Origin: an uncultured Methanolobus sp.
Lineage (GTDB): Archaea > Halobacteriota > Methanosarcinia > Methanosarcinales > Methanosarcinaceae
DNA length: 64,000 nucleotides
Assembly (NCBI RefSeq): GCF_963667555.1
Contig: NZ_OY763421.1
Span: 885,562 to 949,561 of the forward strand
Reading direction: 5' to 3'
Shown here piece by piece: positions 45,539-53,956 of this stretch. The notes under the pieces are model-generated. The model made no database searches, was not told the DNA's origin, and worked only from the letters and a program-made list of their open reading frames with translations. The stretch's first letter is position 1. Each line of letters starts with the position of its first letter. The position numbers and the translations under genes were made by a program.

Positions 45539-45844
45539 TGAACTTTTTGAGAAGTTCAACTGTTAAGACTATCGTTTAATCCCTTTTATTTTATTTTTCA
45601 GACAATATATTTATAGAACGAGTTTCATTCTCTATAAAGAGAGTTGGCTTAGTAAATGTGGATAAGTGTTGGAAAGACGGCAGTCTCTTTCCGTGTCATG
45701 TATGGCAACACTACTTTTATATAGTCACTATTTATATAATACTCTGTGCAAATGAGTAACACGTGTATTGTATCGAGGGAATTAATTATACAATTGCTTA
45801 TGGGAAAATAGGAAAAATAAAATGAGTTAAAGGGATGCGATTGA
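45539..45844 (+). promoter_or_regulatory. Promoter region of the first membrane chemoreceptor
   Basis: About 300 bp without a gene. Two TATA boxes (ttttatatag, 45716-45725; tttatataat, 45731-45740) predict starts near 45750-45765 and a leader of about 80-90 bases. The ribosome site aagggatgcg lies before the TTG start. Confidence 0.5.
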
Positions 45845-47893
45845 TTGAATTTTAAAAAAATTACAATAAATAAGAAGATCATTGCTTTTGCTTTGATCCT
45901 CACCATACTGCCAATGACAGCAGTTGGTATATTCGCCTATGAACAAACAGCCAGTGCCATCAGAGAACAGCTGTACGAGAGACTTGATGAACAGGTTTTC
46001 ATGGAAGAAAAATATGTTGCAGCTGTGTTTTCGGTTGCAGAAGAAACACTTCAATCTAGTATTGGTATTGCCAGTATTCAACTGGGTGAATATGGAACAG
46101 CTTCAATATCAAATGGGAATCTGGTATTTGGTGATACTGTCATGAATGGTAACTATGACCTTGTTGACCTTATTAAACAAGAAACCGGATCAGATGTTAC
46201 TATATTCCAGGTATCCAGTAATGCAGCAATTCGTGTTGCTACTACTTTGGAAGATGATAATGGTGACCGTATTGTAGGGACAGCAGTCTCTCAGGAGGTA
46301 TATCAGACAGTAGTTCAAGAAGGACAGAATCATGAAGGCGAAGCAGATGTGTTTGGTGAAACCTATCTGGGTACTTATAAACCTATAAAGGATACATCTG
46401 GAAAAACTATTGGTATCCTTTTTGCTGGTCTTCCTGAAGAACATTATCGTCTAATGATCAAAGAGCAGATGGAATCCATAGTCTTTGGTGAGACTGGATA
46501 CATGTACGTAATGAACTCAGATGGTGATGTAATCATTCACCCAAGCATAGAAGGCGATAATCTCCTTGAGAATGATTTTGCAAAGACGATGGTTGCTAAC
46601 AAGGAAGGAAGGGTCAACTATATCTGGAACGGACGTGAGAAAACTGTCAGCTATTCATATTATCCTGCTAATGATTGGATCATTGCTTCCGGTACATATA
46701 TTGATGAGTTCGAAGCACCCGTAAGAGCTATCAGGAATGGTATGGTCGCAGCAATTCTTTTGTTCGCAATACTTGGTGCTGCAGCTGCATTCCTTATGGG
46801 AAGATCCATATCAAGAGGAATTCAGAAGATCGTTTCAGATTTCAAGCAGATATCAGATGATGCGCTTGAAGGCAGGATCAACAGGCGTGCCGAACCTGAT
46901 GTTGATATCGACTTTATAGCAATCCCTGCGGGTCTTAATGAAATACTCAATACTCTAACCAATGTTATCAAAGTCGTAAGAGACAGCGCTGACAGTGTTG
47001 CTTCCACAGCAGAAGAAATGTCAGCATCTATTGAAGAAATGACAGCGGCTTCAAGTGAGATCTCAGACACGGTCGGTGAGATCGCAAGAGGCTCACAGGA
47101 GCAGTCTTCTAGAGCTGATGATGTTGCAAAGACCATGAATGACATGACTATCAGTGTCCAGGATATTGCTAACAGCGCACAGAATGCAGCCGAAGCTGCG
47201 AATGCTGCAAGGGACTTCATATTCAATGTGGGAATGCAGTCAAAGGACATGCTCAACCAGATGGATGCTATTAAGAATGCAACCAGCAGCTCTTCAACTG
47301 TGATAAAGGATCTTGAATCAAAGTCTAACCAGATCGGTGAGATCGTAGATATCATCACAAACATTGCTGACCAGACAAACCTGCTTGCTCTTAACGCTGC
47401 CATTGAGGCTGCGAGGGCAGGAGAACATGGACGAGGATTTGCGGTTGTTGCAGACGAGGTAAGGAAACTTGCCGAGAATTCAGGAACTGCAGCAGCCCAG
47501 ATAGCAGAACTGCTTACTGAGATCAAGAACGGTACTCATGAGGCAGTATCATCCATGGATGCAGGTTCTAAGACCGTAGAAAATGGTGTTATAGCACTTT
47601 CCGGTACAGTTGAAGCCGTGCAGAAGATTGTTGAAGAAAGTAACAGGATAGCTGTAATGGCAGAGAATATTGCCGCTGCTGCAGAAGAACAGTCTGCTTC
47701 CATTGAAGAAGTTACTGCCACTGTCGATGAAGTTGCCTCAATCTCTCAGGAAGCTGCTGCAGGTACTGAGCAGACATCTGCTGCAATGGAACAGCAGAGT
47801 GCTACTGTGCAGGAAATATCCAAGAGCTCACAAATACTTGCTCAGATGGCAACTGATATGCAGGAAGTTGTTGGAAAATATGTTACAGAGTAA
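45845..47893 (+). CDS. Membrane chemoreceptor (Cache-HAMP-MCP), copy 1
   Basis: 682 residues. A first transmembrane helix (about 12-32), a Cache-type extracellular sensor (about 35-285; [30 protein letters not shown]), a second helix (about 298-318), HAMP, and a cytoplasmic signalling hairpin with tip [30 protein letters not shown]. It senses small molecules outside the cell and controls CheA, hence archaellum rotation. TTG start with aagggatgcgattga before it. A close paralogue follows at 48313, so a duplication; the sensor domain has diverged more than the signalling domain, suggesting different ligands. Confidence 0.94.
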   Translation: MNFKKITINKKIIAFALILTILPMTAVGIFAYEQTASAIREQLYERLDEQVFMEEKYVAAVFSVAEETLQSSIGIASIQLGEYGTASISNGNLVFGDTVMNGNYDLVDLIKQETGSDVTIFQVSSNAAIRVATTLEDDNGDRIVGTAVSQEVYQTVVQEGQNHEGEADVFGETYLGTYKPIKDTSGKTIGILFAGLPEEHYRLMIKEQMESIVFGETGYMYVMNSDGDVIIHPSIEGDNLLENDFAKTMVANKEGRVNYIWNGREKTVSYSYYPANDWIIASGTYIDEFEAPVRAIRNGMVAAILLFAILGAAAAFLMGRSISRGIQKIVSDFKQISDDALEGRINRRAEPDVDIDFIAIPAGLNEILNTLTNVIKVVRDSADSVASTAEEMSASIEEMTAASSEISDTVGEIARGSQEQSSRADDVAKTMNDMTISVQDIANSAQNAAEAANAARDFIFNVGMQSKDMLNQMDAIKNATSSSSTVIKDLESKSNQIGEIVDIITNIADQTNLLALNAAIEAARAGEHGRGFAVVADEVRKLAENSGTAAAQIAELLTEIKNGTHEAVSSMDAGSKTVENGVIALSGTVEAVQKIVEESNRIAVMAENIAAAAEEQSASIEEVTATVDEVASISQEAAAGTEQTSAAMEQQSATVQEISKSSQILAQMATDMQEVVGKYVTE

Positions 47894-47940
47894 AATAGCA
47901 ATATGTTAAGTTCCTGAAAACTTAATAATACAATGCACAT

Positions 47941-47968
47941 GAGGGTTGCATCCCTCTACTCTTTTTTT
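47941..47968 (+). terminator. Terminator of chemoreceptor copy 1
   Basis: Hairpin gaggg-ttgcat-ccctc followed by tactcttttttt. Confidence 0.7.
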
Positions 47969-48203
47969 ATTGCTATTTTTCTTTATTTAAGTCATTTTTA
48001 TTTATTTCACTTAATAGGTATTACAATCATTTTTGTATAATTGGTATAGTTAGTTTAGATACCGCTTGTTTTTCGTTTCTTTGTTTTTTCTGGTTCTTTT
48101 TGCAAATATTTATTTGTATATACATGAATTTCCCAAGTATATTTTTGATATCTTTGGCTATAAAAGCCAATTTTTAAATAAGTGAATCATACGAGCCAGT
48201 AAA

Positions 48204-48230
48204 TTTATATATATTAGATATTTATATAAA
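48204..48230 (+). promoter_or_regulatory. TATA boxes of chemoreceptor copy 2
   Basis: Within the 345-bp gap 47969-48312, tttatatata (48204-48213) and tttatataaa (48221-48230) form a double TATA region like that before copy 1. The rest of the gap is AT-rich and shows nothing else. Confidence 0.5.
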
Positions 48231-48312
48231 TCAATTGATGTGCAACATATACACTATTAGGAACCTGATATACATTTCATATAATCAATACTTCAATTAA
48301 GGATGTGGATCT

Positions 48313-50382
48313 TTGAATTTAAAAAAATCACTCAATTTTAAAAATATAACTATAAGCAAGAAAATCATTGTATTTGCATTAATTCTTACAATACTGCCAG
48401 TTACAGCGGTTGGTATTTTCTCATACGAACAAACTTCAAGCGCTATTCGCGAGCAATTACACGAAAGGCTTGATGAGCAGGTTTTCATGGAAGAGCAGTA
48501 TATCGATGCTGTTTTTTCGGTAGGTCAGGAACAACTGGAATCTAACCTGGTGGTTGCTGGCAATAATTTCTATTCATATGGTGACCCCGTGATATCTAAC
48601 GGAAACCTGATGTTTGGTGACCAGTATGTTGTCAACAACAATTTTGATGTCACAGACAGAATCAAAACAGAAACGGGTGGCGATGTAACTGTTTTCCAGG
48701 TAAAGAACGGTCAGGCTATCCGTGTAAGTACCACACTTGAAAATGAGAATGGGGATCGTGCTGTAGGTACCAGTCTTTCCAGTGACATTTACAAGACAGT
48801 TGTACAGAATAAACAGACCTATAGAGGAAGATCAAATGTCCTGGGTGAATGGTTCATGGGAATTTATGAACCTATAACAGATAATTCAGGCAATGTTATT
48901 GGTATTCTTTTTGCAGGAGTCACTGAAGATTATTATCGTTTGATAATCAAAGAGCAGATGTCCGGGATAGTTGTTGGTGACACCGGATATATGTATGTTA
49001 TAGATTCTGACGGTGACGTGATTATCCACCCGAGTGTAGAGGGCGAAAATCTCCTTTCAAATGCCTTTATTAAAGAGATGGTTACAAATAAGGAAGGCAG
49101 GATCACTTACATCTGGGAAGGCCGTGAAAAAGTAATGAGCTATGCTTATTATCCAGACAAGGACTGGATCATTGCTACAGGAACCTATGTTGATGAATTC
49201 GAGGCTCCTGTAAGAGCTATCAGAAATGGAATAGTAGCAGCTGTGGTGATTTTCACTATACTTGGTGCAGCAGCTGCAATTCTTATTAGCAGATCAATTT
49301 CAGGCGGTATCCAGAAGATCGTCGCAGATTTCAAGCAGATATCAGATGATGCTCTTGAAGGTAAGATCAATACAAGGGCCGAAACAGATGTTGACATTGA
49401 CTTTACAGCAATTCCTTCAGGTCTTAATGAGATATTGAGTTCACTTTCAGCAGTCATTGCTGTTGTAAGCAAAAGTGCAAACGGTGTAGCCTCAACCGCT
49501 GAAGAGATGTCCGCCTCTATTGAGGAAATGACTGCAGCTTCAACTGAGATATCAGATACAGTTAATGAGATCGCAAGAGGATCACAGGAGCAATCTTCAA
49601 GGGCTGAAGATATCTCAAGGACAATGAATGACATGACAATAGGTGTTCAGGATATTGCAAACAATGCTCAGAATGCTGCTGAGGCTGCAAATGCTGCAAG
49701 AGATTTCATTGCAGATGTAGGCCAGCAGTCAAGAGACCTCCTTTCCCGCATGGATGCTATTCAGAGTGCTACCAACAGTTCTTCAACTGTTATTAAAGAT
49801 CTTGAATCAAAGTCCAATCAGATAGGAGAGATCGTAGATATCATCACAAGCATTGCAGACCAGACTAACCTGCTTGCTCTTAATGCTGCCATTGAGGCCG
49901 CAAGAGCAGGAGAACACGGACGCGGGTTTGCGGTTGTAGCTGATGAAGTGAGGAAACTTGCTGAGAACTCAGGAACCGCAGCATCACAGATAGCAGACCT
50001 GCTTACCGAGATCAAAGACAGTACACATGAAGCAGTAGCTTCCATGGACAATGGTACTAAAACTGTTTCTGAGGGAGTAATTGCACTTACCGGTACAGTT
50101 GAAGCAGTCCAGAGAATCGTTGAGGAAAGTGACAAAATAGCACAGATGGCAGAAAGCATTGCTGCCGCCGCCCAGGAGCAGTCGGCTTCAATTGAAGAGG
50201 TTACTGCAACGGTTGACGAGGTTGCATCTATTTCCCAGGAATCTGCATCAGGTACAGAACAGACATCAGCAGCAGTTGAACAGCAGAATGCCACTATGAT
50301 GGAGATTACAAAGAGTTCCCAGGAACTTGCCCAGATGGCAACTGATATGCAGGAAATTGTCTCAAAGTACATTACTGAATAA
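48313..50382 (+). CDS. Membrane chemoreceptor (Cache-HAMP-MCP), copy 2
   Basis: 689 residues, same layout as copy 1: short N-terminal tail with a repeated Lys/Asn motif, first helix, Cache domain ([30 protein letters not shown]), second helix, HAMP and the methyl-accepting hairpin, ending [16 protein letters not shown]. By eye the signalling halves of the two proteins are nearly the same and the Cache domains differ most in the first 130 extracellular residues. TTG start after aaggatgtggatc. Own promoter and terminator. Confidence 0.94.
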   Translation: MNLKKSLNFKNITISKKIIVFALILTILPVTAVGIFSYEQTSSAIREQLHERLDEQVFMEEQYIDAVFSVGQEQLESNLVVAGNNFYSYGDPVISNGNLMFGDQYVVNNNFDVTDRIKTETGGDVTVFQVKNGQAIRVSTTLENENGDRAVGTSLSSDIYKTVVQNKQTYRGRSNVLGEWFMGIYEPITDNSGNVIGILFAGVTEDYYRLIIKEQMSGIVVGDTGYMYVIDSDGDVIIHPSVEGENLLSNAFIKEMVTNKEGRITYIWEGREKVMSYAYYPDKDWIIATGTYVDEFEAPVRAIRNGIVAAVVIFTILGAAAAILISRSISGGIQKIVADFKQISDDALEGKINTRAETDVDIDFTAIPSGLNEILSSLSAVIAVVSKSANGVASTAEEMSASIEEMTAASTEISDTVNEIARGSQEQSSRAEDISRTMNDMTIGVQDIANNAQNAAEAANAARDFIADVGQQSRDLLSRMDAIQSATNSSSTVIKDLESKSNQIGEIVDIITSIADQTNLLALNAAIEAARAGEHGRGFAVVADEVRKLAENSGTAASQIADLLTEIKDSTHEAVASMDNGTKTVSEGVIALTGTVEAVQRIVEESDKIAQMAESIAAAAQEQSASIEEVTATVDEVASISQESASGTEQTSAAVEQQNATMMEITKSSQELAQMATDMQEIVSKYITE

Positions 50383-50391
50383 GCTTGAACA

Positions 50392-50425
50392 AGGAGTGAG
50401 TTTCACTCCTGTTCCTATTTTTGCT
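50392..50425 (+). terminator. Terminator of chemoreceptor copy 2
   Basis: Perfect 8-bp stem aggagtga-gtt-tcactcct, then gttcctattttt. Confidence 0.75.
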
Positions 50426-50680
50426 TTATTTTAAGTTCATTTTCCAATTCATTATTTTCTTTTAACTCAGCCTTTCCTTTGTTCACTATTTTTGTTCAAC
50501 ATGTTTTTGGCAATGATTTTATATTGAAGTTCTGACTTTCGTTCACTGCTCGTCAAATATAAGTATTTGGAACGTAAAAATATCTTATTATCAGTATAAA
50601 AATAAAAGACCCTTTGGGATCTGACGTACTGAGCCAGAATGTTGAAAGTAATATGGAGAAGTTGATAATAAAGTGATAAT

Positions 50681-51223
50681 ATGCCCGGATCAGAGTTAGA
50701 TAATAAAAAAGTGTTAATGGTTGTTGCACAGGAAGGCTTCAGGGATGAGGAATTCTTTGAGCCAAGAGAGGTATTTGAGGATGCTGGTATAACCATCACC
50801 ATTGCAAGTAAAACAACTGATGAGGCTTCCGGAGTCCTTGGAAGGTCTGTAAAACCTGATGTTGCAATAGATAATGTGAATATAGCAGAGTTTGATGCCA
50901 TCGTTATTTCCGGTGGTCCGGGTTCAAGAAAATATCTATGGTCTGATAAGGATCTTCGCAGTCTGGTCTCAAATGCTTTTGAGCAGGAGAAGGTTGTCGC
51001 TGCTATCTGTGTTTCCCCTGTTATCCTTGCAAGGGCTGGTGTCCTTGAGGGTAAAAAGGCTACTGTGTTCAAAGATCCTGAGTCAATAAAAGAGCTTGAG
51101 AAGGCCGGAGCTCTCTATGAAGATGAGAGCGTGGTGGTTATAGGCAATATTGTCACCGGAAGAGACCCTGCCAGTGCTGAAGCCTTTGGCGAGGCTGTGC
51201 TTGAAGCTCTTGAGAATATGTAA
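50681..51223 (+). CDS. DJ-1/PfpI-family protein
   Basis: 180 residues of the DJ-1/PfpI fold. The nucleophile-elbow cysteine is C110 in AAICVSPVIL; the conserved glutamate is in FRDEEFFEPREVFEDAG, and ISGGPGSRKYLW forms the oxyanion region. The family includes intracellular proteases, glyoxalase III and deglycases; histidine at position +1 after the cysteine, usual in PfpI proteases, is valine here, so peptidase activity is doubtful. ATG follows gtgataat. A hairpin terminator follows. Confidence 0.88.
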   Translation: MPGSELDNKKVLMVVAQEGFRDEEFFEPREVFEDAGITITIASKTTDEASGVLGRSVKPDVAIDNVNIAEFDAIVISGGPGSRKYLWSDKDLRSLVSNAFEQEKVVAAICVSPVILARAGVLEGKKATVFKDPESIKELEKAGALYEDESVVVIGNIVTGRDPASAEAFGEAVLEALENM

Positions 51224-51234
51224 CTGTAAGATTT

Positions 51235-51252
51235 AAGCCGGATATCCGGCTT
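51235..51252 (+). terminator. Hairpin after the DJ-1/PfpI gene
   Basis: AAGCCGGATATCCGGCTT is a 7-bp stem with a 4-base loop, 11 bp past the stop codon. The T-run is weak. Confidence 0.6.
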
Positions 51253-51323
51253 ATCTCTAAAAGCCTTTCTGATTATGTATTTTTGGTTTTGTTCAAATTA
51301 TGTTCTATTTCTGTTCTTGATCA

Positions 51324-51680
51324 GGCTCTGTCATTACAGTTGAATTCCTGCCATCAAAACTTCAAAGAAAGCAGCAAACGAGATTATTCATGGTTCATGG
51401 ATAACTTGAATTATTCCGAAGGGTCCGGCGAAGCCGGCGTTTTCCCATCAGAAAAAGCAAAATGCTGCAAATACGTGTACTTTCTTCTTAGAACTTTTTT
51501 AGAAATCTCTGTATAATTGTAATTATCCAAGGGACAATCTTCTGTACATAATCATTGGAATGCGCCGCCTTCGGCGGTTGTTGCTTTGTTTTTAGTTTAC
51601 CAGTGGTTTGTTTTTGAACTAAAAAAGCAAAAGTTGTATTCATCACGTAAATATGATTTATACAGATTCCAGCAGACTCT
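51324..51680 (-). repeat. MITE-like intergenic repeat, copy G
   Basis: Left terminus ggctctg (51324), hairpin 2 gtccggcgaagccggcg (near 51423), hairpin 1 ccgccttcggcgg (near 51565), and a decayed right end acagattccagcagactct (51662-51680). About 357 bp; it fills most of the gap before the hydrolase gene. Confidence 0.8.
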
Positions 51681-51718
51681 AAATTCAATCTGATTCATTC
51701 TAATTTAGATACTTCCAC

Positions 51719-52486
51719 TCAAATTTCGACTACCATAAGGTCTTTTGCGATTGTGACCTCTCCTTTGTAGTACTTTTTAATGTGATCTGTTGCTTCCCTG
51801 TAACGTCCCTGCATGTGTGGATAGAGGTGTGTGAGATAGAGTTTTTTTGCAGTTAATGGATATTCTTCCATCATGAGGGTAAGCATGTCAGGTGTGGTGT
51901 GGTTAGTCATGGGGAATCCTAGCGGGAAGGAGCATTCGTGTACAAGTATGTCTGCATCCTCTGCCAGTTCCATAACTTCTTCACATGGCTCGGTATCGCC
52001 TGTGTAGACTACAGTTTTGTCGTTGTTTTCGATACGATAAGCAAGTGAGTTATTGGTATGTATGGTCTTTGCAGTTCTGATGGTGCAGTTGCAAGCGCCT
52101 TCTGTACCTTGTGGTGTGAATTTATCTCCTGGCGAGAGTTCTGTAATCTCAACTGTGAATTTATCCCTAAGATAGTCATAGACGTTAAGCGTCTTCTCAA
52201 ACCATTCCTGTGTGCCTTGCGGCCCGTAAAGCCGCATGTCTGTCTTTCCTACTAGCCAGTTGGCCTTGATGAGTGCCAGTACATCTCCTACGTGGTCAAG
52301 GTGTAAATGTGTGAGTATTATGGCATCTATGTCCTTATGATCGTGACTGCTCTCGTAAATCCTGCCAAGAACCCCGCAGCCGCAGTCAAAAAGCAGGAGA
52401 TCCTCTCCTGTGTCAAGCAGTACTCCGGACTGTACTCTTCCTTCCTGTGGTATGCCAGTACCTGTGCCAAGAAACGTTATTTCCAT
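51719..52486 (-). CDS. Metallo-beta-lactamase-fold hydrolase (RNase Z-like)
   Basis: 255 residues. The metal site is complete: HLHLDHVGD (HxHxDH), a later histidine in IHTNNSLAYRI, the aspartate in VVYTGDTEPCEE and the histidine in LTHLYPHMQG. The start MEITFLGTGTGIPQEGR and the ILTHLHLDH arrangement match the RNase Z/arylsulfatase-like branch, but the exosite arm of true tRNase Z is missing, so the substrate is uncertain. ATG at 52486. Lies 90 bp from tRNA-Leu, on the opposite strand. Confidence 0.85.
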   Translation of the reverse strand: MEITFLGTGTGIPQEGRVQSGVLLDTGEDLLLFDCGCGVLGRIYESSHDHKDIDAIILTHLHLDHVGDVLALIKANWLVGKTDMRLYGPQGTQEWFEKTLNVYDYLRDKFTVEITELSPGDKFTPQGTEGACNCTIRTAKTIHTNNSLAYRIENNDKTVVYTGDTEPCEEVMELAEDADILVHECSFPLGFPMTNHTTPDMLTLMMEEYPLTAKKLYLTHLYPHMQGRYREATDHIKKYYKGEVTIAKDLMVVEI

Positions 52487-52575
52487 ACCAGCTATAATAA
52501 GACTTAAGTAACTTAATTGTTATTATCTGGTGTTCATATCCGCATGACCGGCACACGACTATTATTATTCTTATT

Positions 52576-52659
52576 GCGAGGGTTGCCCAGCTGGTCAAAG
52601 GCGCCGGACTTAAGATCCGGTATCGAAGGATTTCGAGGGTTCAAATCCCTCCCCTCGCA
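52576..52659 (+). tRNA. tRNA-Leu (anticodon UAA), casposon target
   Basis: The acceptor stem GCGAGGG pairs fully with CCCTCGC; the anticodon stem-loop ccgga-cttaaga-tccgg gives anticodon TAA; a long variable arm (tatcgaaggatttcga) marks a class II leucine tRNA; T arm gaggg-ttcaaat-ccctc. The discriminator is A59 and no CCA is encoded. No intron is seen. The last bases of the gene (cgca) start the target duplication of the casposon, so insertion leaves the tRNA intact. Confidence 0.97.
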
Positions 52660-52669
52660 TCGTAAATTT
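52656..52669. repeat. Left target-site duplication of casposon 1
   Basis: cgcatcgtaaattt, beginning inside the tRNA 3' end. It matches cgcatctaaaattt at 61948-61961 in 12 of 14 positions. A 14-15-bp duplication is what casposase integration gives. Confidence 0.82.
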
Positions 52670-52701
52670 GGGATATAGGTAAGTAGAAAAAACGGAACTC
52701 T
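52670..52701 (+). repeat. Left terminal inverted repeat of casposon 1
   Basis: Begins gggatataggtaagtag then six A and cggaac. Against the inverted right end, the first 13 bases are identical, and about 25 of 31 positions match overall. Confidence 0.88.
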
Positions 52702-52778
52702 TCTTAAAATTTAATCCAGTATGTCTGATCAAGTAAAAAATCAAAATTATTAAATTGAAGTAAAAATAACTATATTTT

Positions 52779-53354
52779 ATGCTAAGTCAAGATGACTATA
52801 AAGTATTGGAATTATTTAATGAGAAAGTTACTAAATTAGAAAACAATAGTTTTGTAAAACACATATTTTCCCAACAAATAGGCTTTTCTATGTCTTGGGA
52901 AAAAGGCAAAAATGTAGAATTTGAAAAAAATTTCCCTGAAAAAGAATCAATTGACTCTTTTGTTTTGACGCTAAGATATTTCATCCAAAATAATGAAAAA
53001 ATAAGTTTTCAGAATATCGCAAAAATATACGATAAACTTCCTGACAGTGATCAAAAGAAGGAGTTTTTTAAAGATGCAGTAGCAAAGCTAAACCATTTTT
53101 TAGATGCTCCCGACAAACAGCTAACAATAAAAGAAAAAGATAAGTTGTTAACTAAAAGAGATATATTCAACACAATCATCTATGGAGAATTAGCTCACGC
53201 TAATGAAGAAAAAAGAGAAATCTATAAAGATTGGATGAAAAATCCACTTTTAGCCACAATTATTGAAGGCGAATTTAATGCTGTTTTAGGAACTATTATG
53301 AATGTACTAAGATATATCAAAGGTCTAAATAATCATTTGATTTTTGAAGTTTAA
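52779..53354 (+). CDS. Casposon cargo protein of unknown function (left arm, 1)
   Basis: 191 residues, helical, rich in Lys, Glu, Asn and Phe, no membrane segment and no recognised domain. Contains FSQQIGFSMSWEKGKNVEFEKNFPEKESIDSF and ends in a helix pair (IIEGEFNAVLGTIMNVLRYIKGL). The DNA is strongly AT-rich compared with the chromosome. It lies between the left end and the polymerase, the same position the serpin holds in the second element, so this is cargo rather than core. Confidence 0.6.
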   Translation: MLSQDDYKVLELFNEKVTKLENNSFVKHIFSQQIGFSMSWEKGKNVEFEKNFPEKESIDSFVLTLRYFIQNNEKISFQNIAKIYDKLPDSDQKKEFFKDAVAKLNHFLDAPDKQLTIKEKDKLLTKRDIFNTIIYGELAHANEEKREIYKDWMKNPLLATIIEGEFNAVLGTIMNVLRYIKGLNNHLIFEV

Positions 53355-53439
53355 AGTTAGATTTATTTCAGAATCCATTTCATTAAATATAAGTACAAGA
53401 AAAAAAAGTAATTAATTACTTTGAAATGGGGGCATGACA

Positions 53440-53931
53440 ATGGTTTATATAAAACCACTTTCAGAAGAGAAAATCCAATTATATCTTTCAAATTATGCCA
53501 ATAATGACAATAAAATAAAGATTGCATTTGCACATTTTAGATCTCTTTTAGAAATTGGTATTCGTTTTGAATCTGAAAAAAAAACATTCGAGCAAATGGA
53601 TGAAATTATTCTTCGTTCAAAAGAAGATCCAAACAAAGTAATTGAGCTAAGGGATTTTCCAGACGAAAAGAAATTTGTTTTTTTAAACCATATTTTTGAT
53701 TATTTAGATATTGATAAATTTGGAAAATATTTTGTTCTTAGGCGTGTAAATTTGCTTTGTGTTGACAAAAAATATTATTATTTGCTTGAGGCAACAAAGA
53801 ATGGTGTTGTTATTAAATATGAAGGAGAAAATTCATACTTTAAAAAACTTGAGTTAAAAGAAGGACTTAATAGAGGGTTTATTAAAAAATCTAATAATCC
53901 TACATATTTAAGGAAATATGATTATTGTTAA
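53440..53931 (+). CDS. Casposon cargo protein of unknown function (left arm, 2)
   Basis: 163 residues, AT-rich DNA, no recognised domain. Begins MVYIKPLSEEKIQLYLSNYA and has a C-terminal beta-rich part (RVNLLCVDKKYYYLLEATKNGVVIKYEG). The ATG at 53440 is chosen since aatgggggc lies about 7 bases before it; the ATG at 53434 is too close. Downstream of the previous cargo gene by 85 bp and convergent with the polymerase gene, 25 bp away. A defence or accessory role is possible but not shown. Confidence 0.58.
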   Translation: MVYIKPLSEEKIQLYLSNYANNDNKIKIAFAHFRSLLEIGIRFESEKKTFEQMDEIILRSKEDPNKVIELRDFPDEKKFVFLNHIFDYLDIDKFGKYFVLRRVNLLCVDKKYYYLLEATKNGVVIKYEGENSYFKKLELKEGLNRGFIKKSNNPTYLRKYDYC

Positions 53932-53956
53932 CTAATTATACTAATTTAATATTTTA

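Noticed and set aside
46822..50372. Minus-strand frames opposite the two chemoreceptors
   Set aside because: Ala/Ser/Ile-rich mirror frames of the methyl-accepting domains, repeated in both paralogues for that reason alone.
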